Of a DNA stretch of 64,000 nucleotides, positions 28,604-39,500 are shown piece after piece (the first letter of the stretch is position 1; each line of letters begins with the position of its first letter). The stretch is from contig NZ_JAKGAS010000004.1 of assembly GCF_021532655.1 (NCBI RefSeq), forward strand, positions 124,001 through 188,000, given 5' to 3'. Source of the DNA: Paraglaciecola algarum (GTDB lineage Bacteria > Pseudomonadota > Gammaproteobacteria > Enterobacterales > Alteromonadaceae). A program made the position numbers and the translations under genes. The notes beneath the pieces are model-generated. The model did no database searches, was not told where the DNA came from, and worked only from the letters and a program-made list of their open reading frames with translations.

Positions 28604-30319
28604 ATGCGCACTAGCCAATATTTATTATCTACGCAAAAAGAAACCCCAGCCGATGCTGAAGTAATTAGTCACCAGCTAATGTTACGTGCGGGTATGGTTA
28701 GAAAACTAGCATCAGGCCTATATACTTGGTTGCCTACCGGTTTGCGAGTATTAAATAAAGTAGCCAACATAGTTCGTGATGAAATGAATAAAGCTGGCTC
28801 TATCGAAATATTAATGCCAGTTGTGCAACCGGCTGATTTATGGGAAGAGTCAGGAAGATGGGAAGAATACGGCCCTGAATTATTACGTATTAAAGATCGT
28901 CATTCACGAGATTTTGTTTTAGGCCCAACTCACGAAGAAGTGGTTACTGCATTAGTTAAGAACGAAGTGAGTAGTTACAAACAACTACCTTTAAACGTTT
29001 ACCAAGTACAAACAAAATTCCGTGATGAGGTTCGTCCAAGATTCGGCATTATGCGTGGCCGTGAATTCACCATGAAAGACGCCTATTCATTTCACATGGA
29101 TCAGTCTAGCCTAGAAGATACTTATCAAAATATGTTCCAAGCATACTGCAATATCTTTGAACGTATGGGATTAGATTACCGCCCTGTAATTGCTGACACA
29201 GGATCTATTGGTGGAAGTGCTTCTCATGAATTTCATGTATTGGCGGAATCTGGTGAAGATGACATCGCCTTTTCTAATGAGTCAGACTATGCCGCCAACA
29301 CTGAAATGGCTACTGCACTTGCCCCCACTGGCGAATGCCCAGTAGGTAGTCAAAGCATTGAAAAAGTAGCCACGCCTGATCAAAACTCTATCGAAGAAGT
29401 ATCAAGCTATCTTAAGGTATCAAGTGAGCAAACCGTTAAAACCTTAATTGTGTTAGCAGAGGCTGATGAAGCCGGTAAACAAGGCTTAATCGCTTTAGTT
29501 GTGCGGGGCGATCATCAAGTTAACCAAGTAAAAGCTGAAAAACTAGCTGGTGTAGCTTCGCCCTTAACTATGGCAACTGAGCAGCAAATCCAAGATGAAC
29601 TTAATTGCACTATTGGATCTATTGGCCCTATAGGCTTAAATATTCCGATTGTAGTTGATGCATTTGCCGCCCAAATAGCTGATTTTATTTGTGGCGCAAA
29701 TGAAACCGGCTTCCACTTTACTGGCTGTAACTGGGCCAAAGATGCGACTGAATTTGAGGTTGCAGATATTCGAACCGTAGTGGCTGGCGATCAATCTCCA
29801 GATGGAAAAGGTACCCTAGAAATAAAACGTGGTATTGAAGTAGGCCATATATTCCAACTTGGTGACAAATACTCACAGGCAATGAACTGTGGCGTATTAG
29901 ATGAAAATGGTAAACATAAAACCTTAACTATGGGTTGTTATGGTATCGGAGTATCAAGAATTGTAGCTGCCGCAATTGAACAAAACCACGATAAATACGG
30001 CATTATATGGCCAGAGGCCATTGCTCCATTTAAAGTGGCGTTAATTCCTATGAATATGCATAAATCTCATCGTATTCAAGAAGTAGCGGAATCCTTTTAT
30101 TCTCAACTAACTGTCGCTGGTATTGATGTATTATTTGACGATAGAAAAGAGCGCCCTGGTGTAATGTTTAACGATATGGAATTAATTGGCATACCCCACA
30201 CCATTGTGATTGGTGAGCGTAATTTAGATGACAACAAAGTTGAATATAAAAACCGTCGCACAGGCGAAAAAACGCTGATTGAAATTGACCAATTATTTAA
30301 TTTTATCAGTAAGTTATAG
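28604..30319 (+). CDS. proS: Prolyl-tRNA synthetase
   Basis: Class II synthetase that charges tRNA-Pro. The 571-residue bacterial form is complete: motif 1 and 2 region ([53 protein letters not shown] and [25 protein letters not shown]), the editing insertion domain (about 225-395) that clears mischarged Ala-tRNA, motif 3 ([19 protein letters not shown]), and the anticodon-binding domain (about 465-571). An intrinsic terminator follows. Confidence 0.98.
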   Translation: MRTSQYLLSTQKETPADAEVISHQLMLRAGMVRKLASGLYTWLPTGLRVLNKVANIVRDEMNKAGSIEILMPVVQPADLWEESGRWEEYGPELLRIKDRHSRDFVLGPTHEEVVTALVKNEVSSYKQLPLNVYQVQTKFRDEVRPRFGIMRGREFTMKDAYSFHMDQSSLEDTYQNMFQAYCNIFERMGLDYRPVIADTGSIGGSASHEFHVLAESGEDDIAFSNESDYAANTEMATALAPTGECPVGSQSIEKVATPDQNSIEEVSSYLKVSSEQTVKTLIVLAEADEAGKQGLIALVVRGDHQVNQVKAEKLAGVASPLTMATEQQIQDELNCTIGSIGPIGLNIPIVVDAFAAQIADFICGANETGFHFTGCNWAKDATEFEVADIRTVVAGDQSPDGKGTLEIKRGIEVGHIFQLGDKYSQAMNCGVLDENGKHKTLTMGCYGIGVSRIVAAAIEQNHDKYGIIWPEAIAPFKVALIPMNMHKSHRIQEVAESFYSQLTVAGIDVLFDDRKERPGVMFNDMELIGIPHTIVIGERNLDDNKVEYKNRRTGEKTLIEIDQLFNFISKL

Positions 30320-30338
30320 ATATAAATGAGTACATGAA

Positions 30339-30362
30339 AAGCGCCGAAAGGCGCTTTTTTTA
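30339..30362 (+). terminator. Intrinsic terminator of proS
   Basis: AAAAGCGCC and GGCGCTTTT form a 9-bp stem around a GAAA tetraloop, followed by a T-run. It lies about 20 bases after the proS stop; a textbook Rho-independent terminator. Confidence 0.92.
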
Positions 30363-30494
30363 TACCTATAAAAATCACATACCTAAACAAATAAGTTTAT
30401 ACTTAATTCTGATACTCTTTGATGGTAGAGTTTATACTCATGGATTGGTAAAGACTTTTCCGAGAAAGCGAACAAGCTAGTAACGAGATAATAA

Positions 30495-31334
30495 ATGCAG
30501 ATAACCTTTTACGGTGTACGTGGTTCTTGTCCTGCTCCTGGGCCTGAGTTTGTCAAATATGGTGGTAACACTGCATGTACTCACGTTTGCCTAGAAGATG
30601 GTACCGATTTGATTTTAGATGCTGGTACAGGTATTAAAAACCTCGGTCAAAAGCTCATTAAACAAAGTAATGATATTCATTTATTACTCACTCACAATCA
30701 TTGGGATCATATTCAAGGTTTTCCCTTCTTTGCCCCTATTTACCAGCCAGACAGAAATATTTTTATCACCCCTGGCCAAATAAGCTTTGATGAGAAAGAT
30801 GCCATTTTAAAACAAATGAGTGGCAGCGTATTTCCTGTTGATTACAAGACCTTACCGTCAAACATTCAAATTGTTTCACTAGCAGAAAGTATTGATAGTT
30901 GGCAAATAGGTGAGGCAAAAATCACACGATTAACCATGAATCATCCTGGAGGAGGTAGCGCATTTTCTATCCAAGCCGAGGGTAAAAAAGTGGTTTATGT
31001 GACGGATAACGAACTTTATCCTCCCTATAAAAAGAATACCGACTTTTTAGATTGGGTGGAATTTTGCAAAGATGCTGATTTAATCATTCATGATGCACAA
31101 TATATGATTGAAGATATGCCGGCCAAATCAGGCTGGGGGCATTCAGTAGCAGAAGAAGCCGTTAAGTTAGCCATGGCAAGTCGAGCCAAACGCATGGCTT
31201 TGTACAGCCATGATCATATTCGAACCGATGATGAAATTGCTGCAATTGAAAGTCATTGCCAATTTGTAATTGAAGTAGGTGGCTCTGATTTAGAGTTATT
31301 TGCAGCAGCCGAAGGGCTCAGTAAAACCCTATAA
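30495..31334 (+). CDS. Metallo-beta-lactamase-fold hydrolase
   Basis: A 279-residue soluble protein with the metal-binding motif LLLTHNHWDHIQGFPFF (HxHxDH) and later histidines at MNHPGGG and ALYSHDH. The N-terminus MQITFYGVRGSCPAPGPEFVKYGGNTACT and the motif order match the class III cyclic-nucleotide phosphodiesterase-like/MBL group rather than beta-lactamases. The second metal ligands look present, so it is probably active. The substrate is unknown. It ends 11 bases before the patatin gene, likely in one transcript. Confidence 0.85.
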   Translation: MQITFYGVRGSCPAPGPEFVKYGGNTACTHVCLEDGTDLILDAGTGIKNLGQKLIKQSNDIHLLLTHNHWDHIQGFPFFAPIYQPDRNIFITPGQISFDEKDAILKQMSGSVFPVDYKTLPSNIQIVSLAESIDSWQIGEAKITRLTMNHPGGGSAFSIQAEGKKVVYVTDNELYPPYKKNTDFLDWVEFCKDADLIIHDAQYMIEDMPAKSGWGHSVAEEAVKLAMASRAKRMALYSHDHIRTDDEIAAIESHCQFVIEVGGSDLELFAAAEGLSKTL

Positions 31335-31345
31335 AGGAAGTATGT

Positions 31346-32476
31346 TTGTCTGAACGAAATCAATATGCATTATTGCTGTCTGGTGGTGGCGCACGAGCGG
31401 CCTATCAGTTAGGCGTACTTAAAGCGATAGCTACTTTTTTACCTCGAAATCAAGGTATCCCCTTCCCTATCGTTTGCGGCAACTCAGCCGGCGCTATTAA
31501 CGCTACAGGCCTAGCATGTTATGCATCTTGTTATCATTTAGGTTTAAGGAAGCTCGAATGGGTGTGGAAAAACTTCCATACTCGCCAAGTCTACGATAGC
31601 GGTATTCGAGACGTATTCAAACATTTATCCAGCAACTTTTTAAGTAGCTTTTTAAGTGAACAAAATCAAAAAAATCCATCGAGTTTATTAAACAATCAGC
31701 CATTGCGAAAATTGATACGTAGTCATATAGATTTCAATCGCATCGATAATAACGTGGCACGAGGATATCTAAAAGCAATAAGTATTAATGCATCCAGCTA
31801 TACCAGCCATGACTCCATTAGTTTTTATCAAGGTCAAAGTGACATAAAACCATGGCAAAGAGAACAAAGGCGAGGCATAGCCTGTACGTTAAACTCTGAG
31901 CATCTTATTGCGTCTTCTGCTATTCCTATGTTGTTTCCGCCGGTAAAATTATTAGGTGAGTTTTTAGGCGACGGATCTGTTCATCAATTATCACCTTTAA
32001 GCCCGGCTATTCACTTGGGAGCCGAAAAAATATTAGTTATTGGTGTAGAGCAACCAGAACGTGTTTCACGTTTTACCGATATGAATCGCTTTCCCAGTAG
32101 CATTGCCATAGCAGGGCACTTATTGGATACCATATTTGCCGATACACTCAAGTCTGACCTAGAACGTTTAGAGCGGATCAACAATACCATTGCTCATATG
32201 ACCCACAAACAAAGGCAATTAACCGACCTAAAAACCATAGATTGTTTAGTGGTAAACCCCAGCGTTAATTTTAATGAAATGGCCGCAAAACACTTTTATA
32301 GAATGCCAGCAGGCATAAAAATTTTATTGCGTATGTTAGGTTTACATGACAAAGCAGATACGAGTTTGCTTAGTTATTTACTCTTCGAAAAAGAGTTTTG
32401 CCGAGAATTAATTGATTTAGGGCTAAAAGATGGCTTAGCCCGACAAGAGGAGCTACGTACATTTTTGTCGATTTAA
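31346..32476 (+). CDS. Patatin-like phospholipase
   Basis: A 376-residue patatin-fold lipid hydrolase. It has the oxyanion loop LLLSGGGARAAYQLGVLKA, the nucleophile elbow CGNSAGAIN (GxSxG) and the catalytic aspartate in LGDGSV (DG). A DUF3336-like C-terminal helical part follows. The start is TTG 31346, 6 bases after GGAAG; the ATG at 31342 opens only a three-codon frame. No signal peptide is seen, so it acts at the inner face or in the cytosol. Natural substrates are phospholipids or related acyl esters; the physiological role is not visible. Confidence 0.88.
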   Translation: MSERNQYALLLSGGGARAAYQLGVLKAIATFLPRNQGIPFPIVCGNSAGAINATGLACYASCYHLGLRKLEWVWKNFHTRQVYDSGIRDVFKHLSSNFLSSFLSEQNQKNPSSLLNNQPLRKLIRSHIDFNRIDNNVARGYLKAISINASSYTSHDSISFYQGQSDIKPWQREQRRGIACTLNSEHLIASSAIPMLFPPVKLLGEFLGDGSVHQLSPLSPAIHLGAEKILVIGVEQPERVSRFTDMNRFPSSIAIAGHLLDTIFADTLKSDLERLERINNTIAHMTHKQRQLTDLKTIDCLVVNPSVNFNEMAAKHFYRMPAGIKILLRMLGLHDKADTSLLSYLLFEKEFCRELIDLGLKDGLARQEELRTFLSI

Positions 32477-32553
32477 CTATACATTGACAGTCTGACCTTT
32501 CAACTATACTGAACATACGCCTTTAAAATTAGACTAGCGGAAATTACACTAGA

Positions 32554-34029
32554 ATGTCGGCATCTCCTAAAAGTAGTAACGCACACTCATCAAGGCTTGA
32601 AGCCGTACTCAACACTGTTATTGACGGTATTATTACAATCAATAATCGAGGGCTAATCCAAAGTTTCAATCCATCTGCAGTGCGGATATTTGGCTACAGC
32701 CCAGAAGAAGTCATAGGCCAAAATGTAAAAATGCTTATGCCTGAGCCATACCATAGTGGCCATGATGGATATTTAAGCAACTATTTTTCTACCGGCGACA
32801 AACAAATTATCGGTAAAGGCCGAGAAGTCGAAGCACAACGTAAAGACGGAAGTGTGTTTGCCATGGAGTTAGGTGTCAATGAAATGGACATAGATGGTGA
32901 AACTATGTTTGTTGGCACCATTCGAGATATATCAGATCGCATATCTGCAGAACAAGCGTTAAAGGAGAATCAAGCCAAACTTCAAGCCATTGTAGACAAT
33001 ACTGTTGACGGGCTAATCACCATAGACCAAGGTGGTAGAATTGAAACCTTCAATAAAGCTTGTGAAACAATATTTGGCTATCGGGCTAACGAAGTCATTG
33101 AGCAAAATGTAAAAATATTAATGCCCAATCCTTACCACCGAGAACATGATAGTTATTTATCCAACTATCATAATACCGGTGAAAAACGGATCATAGGCAC
33201 TGGTCGTCAGGTTGAGGGACGACGCAAAAATGGCGATATATTTCCGCTTGATTTATCAGTCAGTGAAGTGCACGTGCATGGTCGAAAATTATATAGTGGT
33301 ATTGTGCGCGACATAACCGACAGAAAAAACGCCGAAGAAGAAATACGCCAAGCTAATGCCGAGCTGGAAGAATTTTCCTATCGCACTTCCCACGACCTGC
33401 GCTCTCCCTTAGTGTCATCCATCAGACTTTTAGACATAGTAGAAGAGTCGATTCGAGTTGACGATAAGGAAAAAGCCTTAATGAGTTCAGCCCTCATTCA
33501 AAAGTCACTGCGACAATTAGAAAGCTTAGTAAAAGATATTTTAACCCTTACTCAAGCTAAAAATGAATCTGAAGAGTTGGAAGAAATAAATATTGAGTCA
33601 TTAATTGTCGATACACTCACTAAGCTCAAGCATATGGATAATTTTGAACGCTTAAATATAGATTTAAGCATGAAGTTTGACTCAACTTTATGGTCAAAAA
33701 AGAACCGTATGATGCTAATTATTGAAAATCTATTGTCCAATGCGGTGAAATACCAAGATTTAAATAAAGAAAATTCCTTCATTAATATTTCAACCTACTT
33801 AGATTGTAATAATTTCACCTTAAAAATCAGTGACAATGGTTTAGGCATACCCAAAAATCAACAAGCCCAACTGTTCCAAATGTTTAAACGTTTTCACCCC
33901 AAAACAGCTTTTGGTTCTGGGTTAGGTTTGTACATGATGAAAAAGAGTGTCGACGTGCTCGGGGGAGAAATTTACTTTAAAGACAACGATAACGGTTGTA
34001 CATTTATATTTACCTTACCTGTTAGATAG
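32554..34029 (+). CDS. Sensor histidine kinase with two FixL-like PAS domains
   Basis: A 491-residue cytoplasmic kinase with no membrane segment. PAS 1 spans about 13-130 and PAS 2 about 140-257. Each contains the FixL pattern: MPEPYHSGHDGYLSNY with H70 and IIGKGR with R90 in PAS 1, and MPNPYHREHDSYLSNY with H198 and IIGTGR with R218 in PAS 2. The 20-residue spacing equals that between heme-ligand H200 and R220 of Bradyrhizobium FixL. Then come HisKA (YRTSHDLRSPL, phospho-acceptor H280) and HATPase (NLLSNAVKYQ, DNGLGIP, GSGLGLYMMKKSVDVLGGEI). Heme binding is inferred. A single-domain response regulator follows. Confidence 0.88.
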   Translation: MSASPKSSNAHSSRLEAVLNTVIDGIITINNRGLIQSFNPSAVRIFGYSPEEVIGQNVKMLMPEPYHSGHDGYLSNYFSTGDKQIIGKGREVEAQRKDGSVFAMELGVNEMDIDGETMFVGTIRDISDRISAEQALKENQAKLQAIVDNTVDGLITIDQGGRIETFNKACETIFGYRANEVIEQNVKILMPNPYHREHDSYLSNYHNTGEKRIIGTGRQVEGRRKNGDIFPLDLSVSEVHVHGRKLYSGIVRDITDRKNAEEEIRQANAELEEFSYRTSHDLRSPLVSSIRLLDIVEESIRVDDKEKALMSSALIQKSLRQLESLVKDILTLTQAKNESEELEEINIESLIVDTLTKLKHMDNFERLNIDLSMKFDSTLWSKKNRMMLIIENLLSNAVKYQDLNKENSFINISTYLDCNNFTLKISDNGLGIPKNQQAQLFQMFKRFHPKTAFGSGLGLYMMKKSVDVLGGEIYFKDNDNGCTFIFTLPVR

Positions 34030-34193
34030 TCCTTTAAATACATAGCTACTGATTAACTTAGTTACTTATTAGCTTAAAAAAGATAAATTGAAATTGCCGT
34101 CAAATTGGTACATATTTTTCTCAAAGTTAATTTAATCGCTGCTAAACTTAAAACATTAGATTAAGAAATTCTGTTTATTAAAGGTTGTATCAG

Positions 34194-34565
34194 ATGAAAA
34201 ATTCTCCAATATTAATTATCGAAGACAGTGAAATTGATCAATATATTGCAAAATATATGATTAAAAAGTTTGATGAAAATATTGATGTATTACAAGCATT
34301 TGACGGACAAGAAGCCCTTGAAGTATTAACTATTTTGCCAAGACAACCTGTGGTAATTTTACTAGACATAAATATGCCTCGAATGAATGGCCATGAATTT
34401 TTAAAAGAATATACAGCAAGTAACATTGAAAAAACCTCAATAGCTATTCTGACCTCTTCTTTTCAACAAAGTGATAAAGACCAATGTTTAAAGTTTACTT
34501 GTGTCAAAAAATATATCACTAAACCTTTTGAAGTTTCCGATTTAAATGATTTATTATCCTCTTAG
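34194..34565 (+). CDS. Single-domain response regulator (CheY-like receiver)
   Basis: A 123-residue receiver domain only. It shows the acidic pair (IIEDSEIDQ), the phospho-acceptor aspartate in VVILLDINMPRMNG, the threonine/serine position (AILTSS) and the conserved lysine in KYITKPF. I chose ATG 34194, 9 bases after AAAGG; a TTG at 34185 adds three residues without benefit. It follows the sensor kinase after 164 bases and is the likely phosphorylation partner. No output domain is attached, so it acts through protein contact, as in Rcp1-type regulators. Confidence 0.88.
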   Translation: MKNSPILIIEDSEIDQYIAKYMIKKFDENIDVLQAFDGQEALEVLTILPRQPVVILLDINMPRMNGHEFLKEYTASNIEKTSIAILTSSFQQSDKDQCLKFTCVKKYITKPFEVSDLNDLLSS

Positions 34566-34632
34566 CACTCAATCAGTTTCTAGCAAATATTGCCAAATGT
34601 AACCGCCCGTTACACTTAATTTAGGTCCTCAA

Positions 34633-34681
34633 TTGACATCTTCCGTAACATAAGGATAATTATGTTCGAATGTTATTCGAA
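34633..34681 (+). promoter_or_regulatory. Promoter and palindromic operator of the TetR-RND operon
   Basis: A sigma-70 promoter is seen: TTGACA at 34633-34638, 16-base spacer, GATAAT at 34655-34660. Immediately downstream lies TTCGAAT, three bases, ATTCGAA (34665-34681), a perfect 7-bp inverted repeat over the expected transcription start, the usual position of a TetR operator. The TetR gene begins at 34726, so autoregulation is likely. Confidence 0.65.
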
Positions 34682-34725
34682 TATTATTATTCTTATATAA
34701 AACCAAAGGTTTTAAATACTCAACT

Positions 34726-35451
34726 ATGGCTCCAGCACAACGCTTTACCACAGAACAACAAGAAGAATTGATACTTAATGCAGCTATAACTGCCATTGAA
34801 GAGACCTCTTTGCTTGGCTTTAAAATGTCTGACATTGCGAAATATGCGGGCATGTCTATGGGCTCGGTATATAAACACGTACAATCCAAAGAAGACGTAT
34901 TGTTAGCTTTAGCGACAGCTAACTTAAAACAAACACAAAAACATTTTGCGGCCATCTATCAACTGGAGCTCACTACACCAGAGCGCTATATCGCTATGAT
35001 TTTAACGGATAAATCTAAAGCTAACTTATTTCCTTTTGCCTCACATTTAGAGATGTTGATCACAAACGATGCCATATTAAGCCGCTGCTCTGAAGCATGG
35101 AAACATAGATTTCATTCCGCAGACACTAACGTCGATGCTCAATGTAGTGCTTATATTAATCAAGCATTAGCAACAAAAGAGTTACGAATTCCAAACGGTG
35201 AGCAAGATTATGCCAATAAATTTAGTTTAGGCTTATGGGCAATATCAGTGGGTTTTATTCATGTAAGTAATCAACTACGTGGTAAACACTTATTTGGACA
35301 CATTACACCTGATAGTGAATTACTCGATCACACTAGCTTACAAATTCAAACCATTAAAAATTATATTAACGCTTATGATTGGCAATCTCCGTTAACGGAT
35401 GAAGGTATTCATAGAGCGATCTCAGCATTAAAAACATTAGATTTACGTTAA
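34726..35451 (+). CDS. TetR/AcrR-family transcriptional regulator
   Basis: A 241-residue regulator, a little longer than usual for the family. Residues 10-55 hold the TetR helix-turn-helix (LILNAAITAIEETSLLGFKMSDIAKYAGMSMGSVYKHVQSKEDVLLAL). The rest is the helical ligand domain. It is the first gene of an operon with an RND adaptor and pump: the next gene starts 9 bases later. A palindrome at the promoter is the probable operator. The likely job is to derepress the pump when a toxic compound binds; the ligand is unknown. Confidence 0.9.
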   Translation: MAPAQRFTTEQQEELILNAAITAIEETSLLGFKMSDIAKYAGMSMGSVYKHVQSKEDVLLALATANLKQTQKHFAAIYQLELTTPERYIAMILTDKSKANLFPFASHLEMLITNDAILSRCSEAWKHRFHSADTNVDAQCSAYINQALATKELRIPNGEQDYANKFSLGLWAISVGFIHVSNQLRGKHLFGHITPDSELLDHTSLQIQTIKNYINAYDWQSPLTDEGIHRAISALKTLDLR

Positions 35452-35460
35452 GGATAAACC

Positions 35461-36567
35461 ATGAAAAATACTAGTCAATTCACCCGCTGGGGTATAACAC
35501 TTGTAACATGTGGAACCATTGCCGTTATTTTATTTTATATAAATCAAGGACAAAGCAATGCATCTGTGGGGCAAACACCACCAGAGCTACCTGAGATGGT
35601 TGAAGCCATACAAGTTAGTTCAACTATTTGGTCACCAAAAACCAAAGCCTTAGGTGAAGTTGTAGCTACCAGGACGATTACTCTGCGTAACGAATTAGAA
35701 GGTTCTATTATTACACTTAATTTGCCATCGGGTGGAGAAGTCACTCAGGGTCAAACACTGGTGCAACTTGATACCAGTGAAGAACAAGCCCGTTTAGCTA
35801 ATGCAAAAGCAAGTTTAGAGCTAGCTGAAATTGAATTACGCCGCAATAAACAGTTGTATCAACAAAAGATTGTCAGCCAAGACAATTACGACAAAGCTCG
35901 GATACAAGTCACTATTCGCCAAGCCGAAGTACAGGCAATTAACAGCTTAATAAATAAAAAAACTATTAAAGCACCATTTAATGCAATCACAGGGTTACAT
36001 ACATTAGAAGTGGGACAATATCTATCAGCCAATAGTGAAATAAATACTTTAGTAGGGATTGACCAAAAAATATGGGTTGACTTCAAACTGCCTCAACAAT
36101 TCGCCAATATTAATAAAAATAGCGATGTATTGATCCAAAGTCCTCACTCTGAACAAAGTATCAAAGGTAAAATCGTGGCACAAAATACCTTGCTGAATAA
36201 AGCCGCCCGAAGTTTGACCTTTAGAGCGCAAATTGACAATAACCAACAATTGCTTAAACCCGGCACAGTGGTAAGTGTATTAGCGCCAACCACTGAGCCT
36301 CAAGAAGCATTAAAAATACCAACTTCAGCCATAATGCGTGACCAATTTGCTAACTATGTGTACTTATTGACTCCTGCTAAAGACAATAAAAATTACCGTG
36401 CTCAAAGACGTGAAATCGAATTAGGTGGTGAACATGGATCAGATACTGTAGTTACCTCTGGTTTGGTGATGAATGATCTTATCGTTAGCATAGGTGCATT
36501 TAAGTTAAGACCCGACATGTTAGTTACTTTTAACCCTAAAGCCGCTTTAGACCAAGCTGCCGAATAA
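35461..36567 (+). CDS. RND efflux periplasmic adaptor (membrane fusion protein)
   Basis: A 368-residue adaptor with one N-terminal membrane anchor (about 12-30) and periplasmic body. The lipoyl/barrel-sandwich halves are recognisable (TITLRNELEGSIITLNLPSGGEVTQGQTLVQLDTSEEQARL and KKTIKAPFNAITGLHTLEVGQYLSANSEI), with an alpha-helical hairpin between (about 105-150). A beta-barrel domain follows (KGKIVAQNTLLNKAARSLTFRAQIDN). No lipobox cysteine is seen. It works with the next gene, an RND pump. No outer-membrane channel gene is in the operon, so a TolC from elsewhere must complete it. Confidence 0.9.
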   Translation: MKNTSQFTRWGITLVTCGTIAVILFYINQGQSNASVGQTPPELPEMVEAIQVSSTIWSPKTKALGEVVATRTITLRNELEGSIITLNLPSGGEVTQGQTLVQLDTSEEQARLANAKASLELAEIELRRNKQLYQQKIVSQDNYDKARIQVTIRQAEVQAINSLINKKTIKAPFNAITGLHTLEVGQYLSANSEINTLVGIDQKIWVDFKLPQQFANINKNSDVLIQSPHSEQSIKGKIVAQNTLLNKAARSLTFRAQIDNNQQLLKPGTVVSVLAPTTEPQEALKIPTSAIMRDQFANYVYLLTPAKDNKNYRAQRREIELGGEHGSDTVVTSGLVMNDLIVSIGAFKLRPDMLVTFNPKAALDQAAE

Positions 36568-36580
36568 ACTGGATTTTAAT

Positions 36581-39500
36581 ATGCAACATATGAAAAAAAG
36601 TTTTATGGACATGTTTGTCACCAAACCCGTTTTGGCCATAATCTTATCTATGGTCATTGTGCTTGTCGGGTTATTAGCTGCGACAAAATTACCTATTTTA
36701 CAATATCCACAAATTGAAAGTTCTTCTATCGAAATACGGACCTTTTACGTAGGGGCTTCTGCTAAAGAGATCCAAGGTTTCGTGACTGAACCCATTGAGC
36801 GCGCAGCCTCTTCTGTGCCGGGAATTGACTATATAGAATCTAGTTCTGTTGCCGGTAGCAGTACTGTCACACTATTTCTTGAACTTAATCAAAACAGTAC
36901 CTTAGCTTTAGCCGAATTATCTACACGTTTAGGCCAAATTAAATTTGAGTTACCACAAGGGGCAGAAGATCCTGCAGTATCCGTAAAACGGGCAGATAGA
37001 CCTCACGCTAGTTTTTACTTAGATGTGAACTCACAAGATATGTCCCGCGAACAGCTCACTGATTATTTAACCAATCAAGTCAACCCGATTTTATCCACCA
37101 TCAAAGGGGTACAAAAGGTAGGCCTTGAAGGTGGACGCTCACCTGCCATGCGCATTTGGATTGACCCGATCAAACTTGCTGCATTTAATTTAAGCTCACT
37201 GGATGTGAGAAATGCCCTCATCACTAATAATGTCGCCGCAACCATAGGCCAAAGTAAAAATGATAAACAACGAATTGACTTAATCGCCAATACCTTAATG
37301 AAAACCGAGGAGGATTTCACTCGCTTGGTGATTAAAAATATTGATGGCAGTAGCATCACTATTGGCGATATTGCTGAGGTTGAACTAGCTGAATCAGAAG
37401 GTGAACTCAACGCAAAATTTAATACTCGTGAATCTATATATATTTCTGTATGGCCTCTTCCAGGTGCAAATGAAATGGATATTGGTGACGAGTTATATAA
37501 ACAAGTTGCCAAAATAAACCCAACGTTGAAGGGCAACACTGAAATTAGCATGGCTTATGACGCCACTTTATACATGCGTGATGCGATCAGAGAGATATTC
37601 ACCACCTTGGGTGAAACAGTTATTTTAGTTGGTATAGTTATTCTTATGCTTATGGGCTCATTTAGAAGTGCCATAGTCCCTTTAATCACTATCCCAATTT
37701 CGATTTTAGGCGCCCTAGCCACTATGTCACTAATGGGCTTTTCGTTAAATCTACTCACTATATTAGCCATAGTATTATCAGTTGGATTAGTGGTGGATGA
37801 TGCAATTGTCGTTGTTGAAAATGTGGCTAAATATATGCGAGAAGGAATGGGCCGGATCCCCGCAGCACTTAAAAGTTCAAGGCAATTACTTACCCCCATA
37901 ATTGGTATGACTATCACCCTAGCGGCGGTTTATGCCCCCATTGGTTTTATGTCAGGTTTAACCGGCATGTTATTTAAAGAGTTTGTATTTACCCTCGCAA
38001 TCGCCGTGCTATTTTCTGGGGTGGTAGCGTTAACGTTATCACCTATCATGAGTGCTTATTTATCGCCTGAAGGTGGAAAAGAAAGTAAAACCACTCAATG
38101 GGTTAATCGCCAATTTACTAAATTAGAAAATATCTACGCCAAACAACTCCAGTTTGCTTTAGCTTGGCGTGCGCAACTCATTGTTGCAGCTATTTTTGTT
38201 AGCCTTCTTACTATTCCATTTTACTTAGAATCTAAAAAGGAACTAGCCCCTACTGAAGATCAAAGTACTATAATTATTATTGCTCAATCACCACCAGAGT
38301 CTTCATTAGCCTATACCGATGCCAACATGAATCAGATTGTAGAAAATCTATTATCCATCGAAGGTGGTGAAGAAATGTGGCAAATTGTTATGCCAACTGG
38401 CGGATTTGGTGGCGTGGACTTTGTACCCAGTAATGAACGCTCCTTTAGTACGGCTGACAAAATTGGCGAGGTCTACGGCAGTGTTGCTGCTATTCCTGGT
38501 ATTAGAGCCTTACCTGTCCTACCTCCTCCTTTACCTACAGCTGGGAACTTCGATGTTGAATTAATCATTACTTCCACTGATTCTCCGGAAGAAATGATTG
38601 AGTATGCTAATAAAATAGTTGGAGCAGCCTTTGAAAGTGGACATTTCATGTTTGCCGATTCAGATTTAAAAATAGATTTACCTCAAGCAAGGTTAGTTTT
38701 AGATAGGGAGCGCGTAGCTGACTTAGGTTTAAACTTAAGTGAAGTTAACAACCAAATGTCTATGTTACTATCAGGCAACTACGTCAACCGGTTTAACTTA
38801 GATGGACGGGCTTATAGAGTCATTCCTATGGTCAAGGGCCAAGATCGTAATACTCCGGATGCACTGCTTGATTTACAGTTAACTACGCCTAGCGGCGAAT
38901 TAATTCCATTATCTGCGATTGCTAAACTTGAGAAAATCACAGCCCCTAGAGCCCTAACCAGATTTACTCAACAGAACTCATTTAAGATCTATGGGGGAAT
39001 TTTACCATCAAGTACAAAAGATCAAGCACTAACCGCTTTAGAAGACATAGCCCGAGAGATTATGCCTGATTACTACAATATCGATTACGCCGGCGAATCT
39101 CGACAAATTCGTAAGGGCGGCAATAGTCTTGTGGGTATTCTTGGAGTGGCATTAATCTTTGTTTATTTTGTGTTAGCCATTCAATTTAATAGTTTGCGTG
39201 ATCCACTTGTAGTGTTACTGGGTTCGGTACCTTTAGCGTTAGCCGGTGCTATGTTGTTCCCATTTTTGGGATTAACTACAGTTAATATTTACTCGCAAAT
39301 AGGCCTGATAACCTTAGTAGGTTTGGTGGCCAAAAATGGTATTTTAATTGTTGAGTTTGCCAAAGAATTACAACTCGATGGTAAAAATAAACTCGATGCC
39401 ATTACAGGTGCAGCTACCTCTAGACTGCGGCCAATATTAATGACTACAGCTGCCACTGTGCTTGGACATTTCCCGTTAATGTTAGTTACAGGAGCGGGAG

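Noticed and set aside
37075..37551. Open frame of 158 codons opposite the RND pump gene
   Set aside because: Antisense shadow of a long conserved gene; the residues show no domain.
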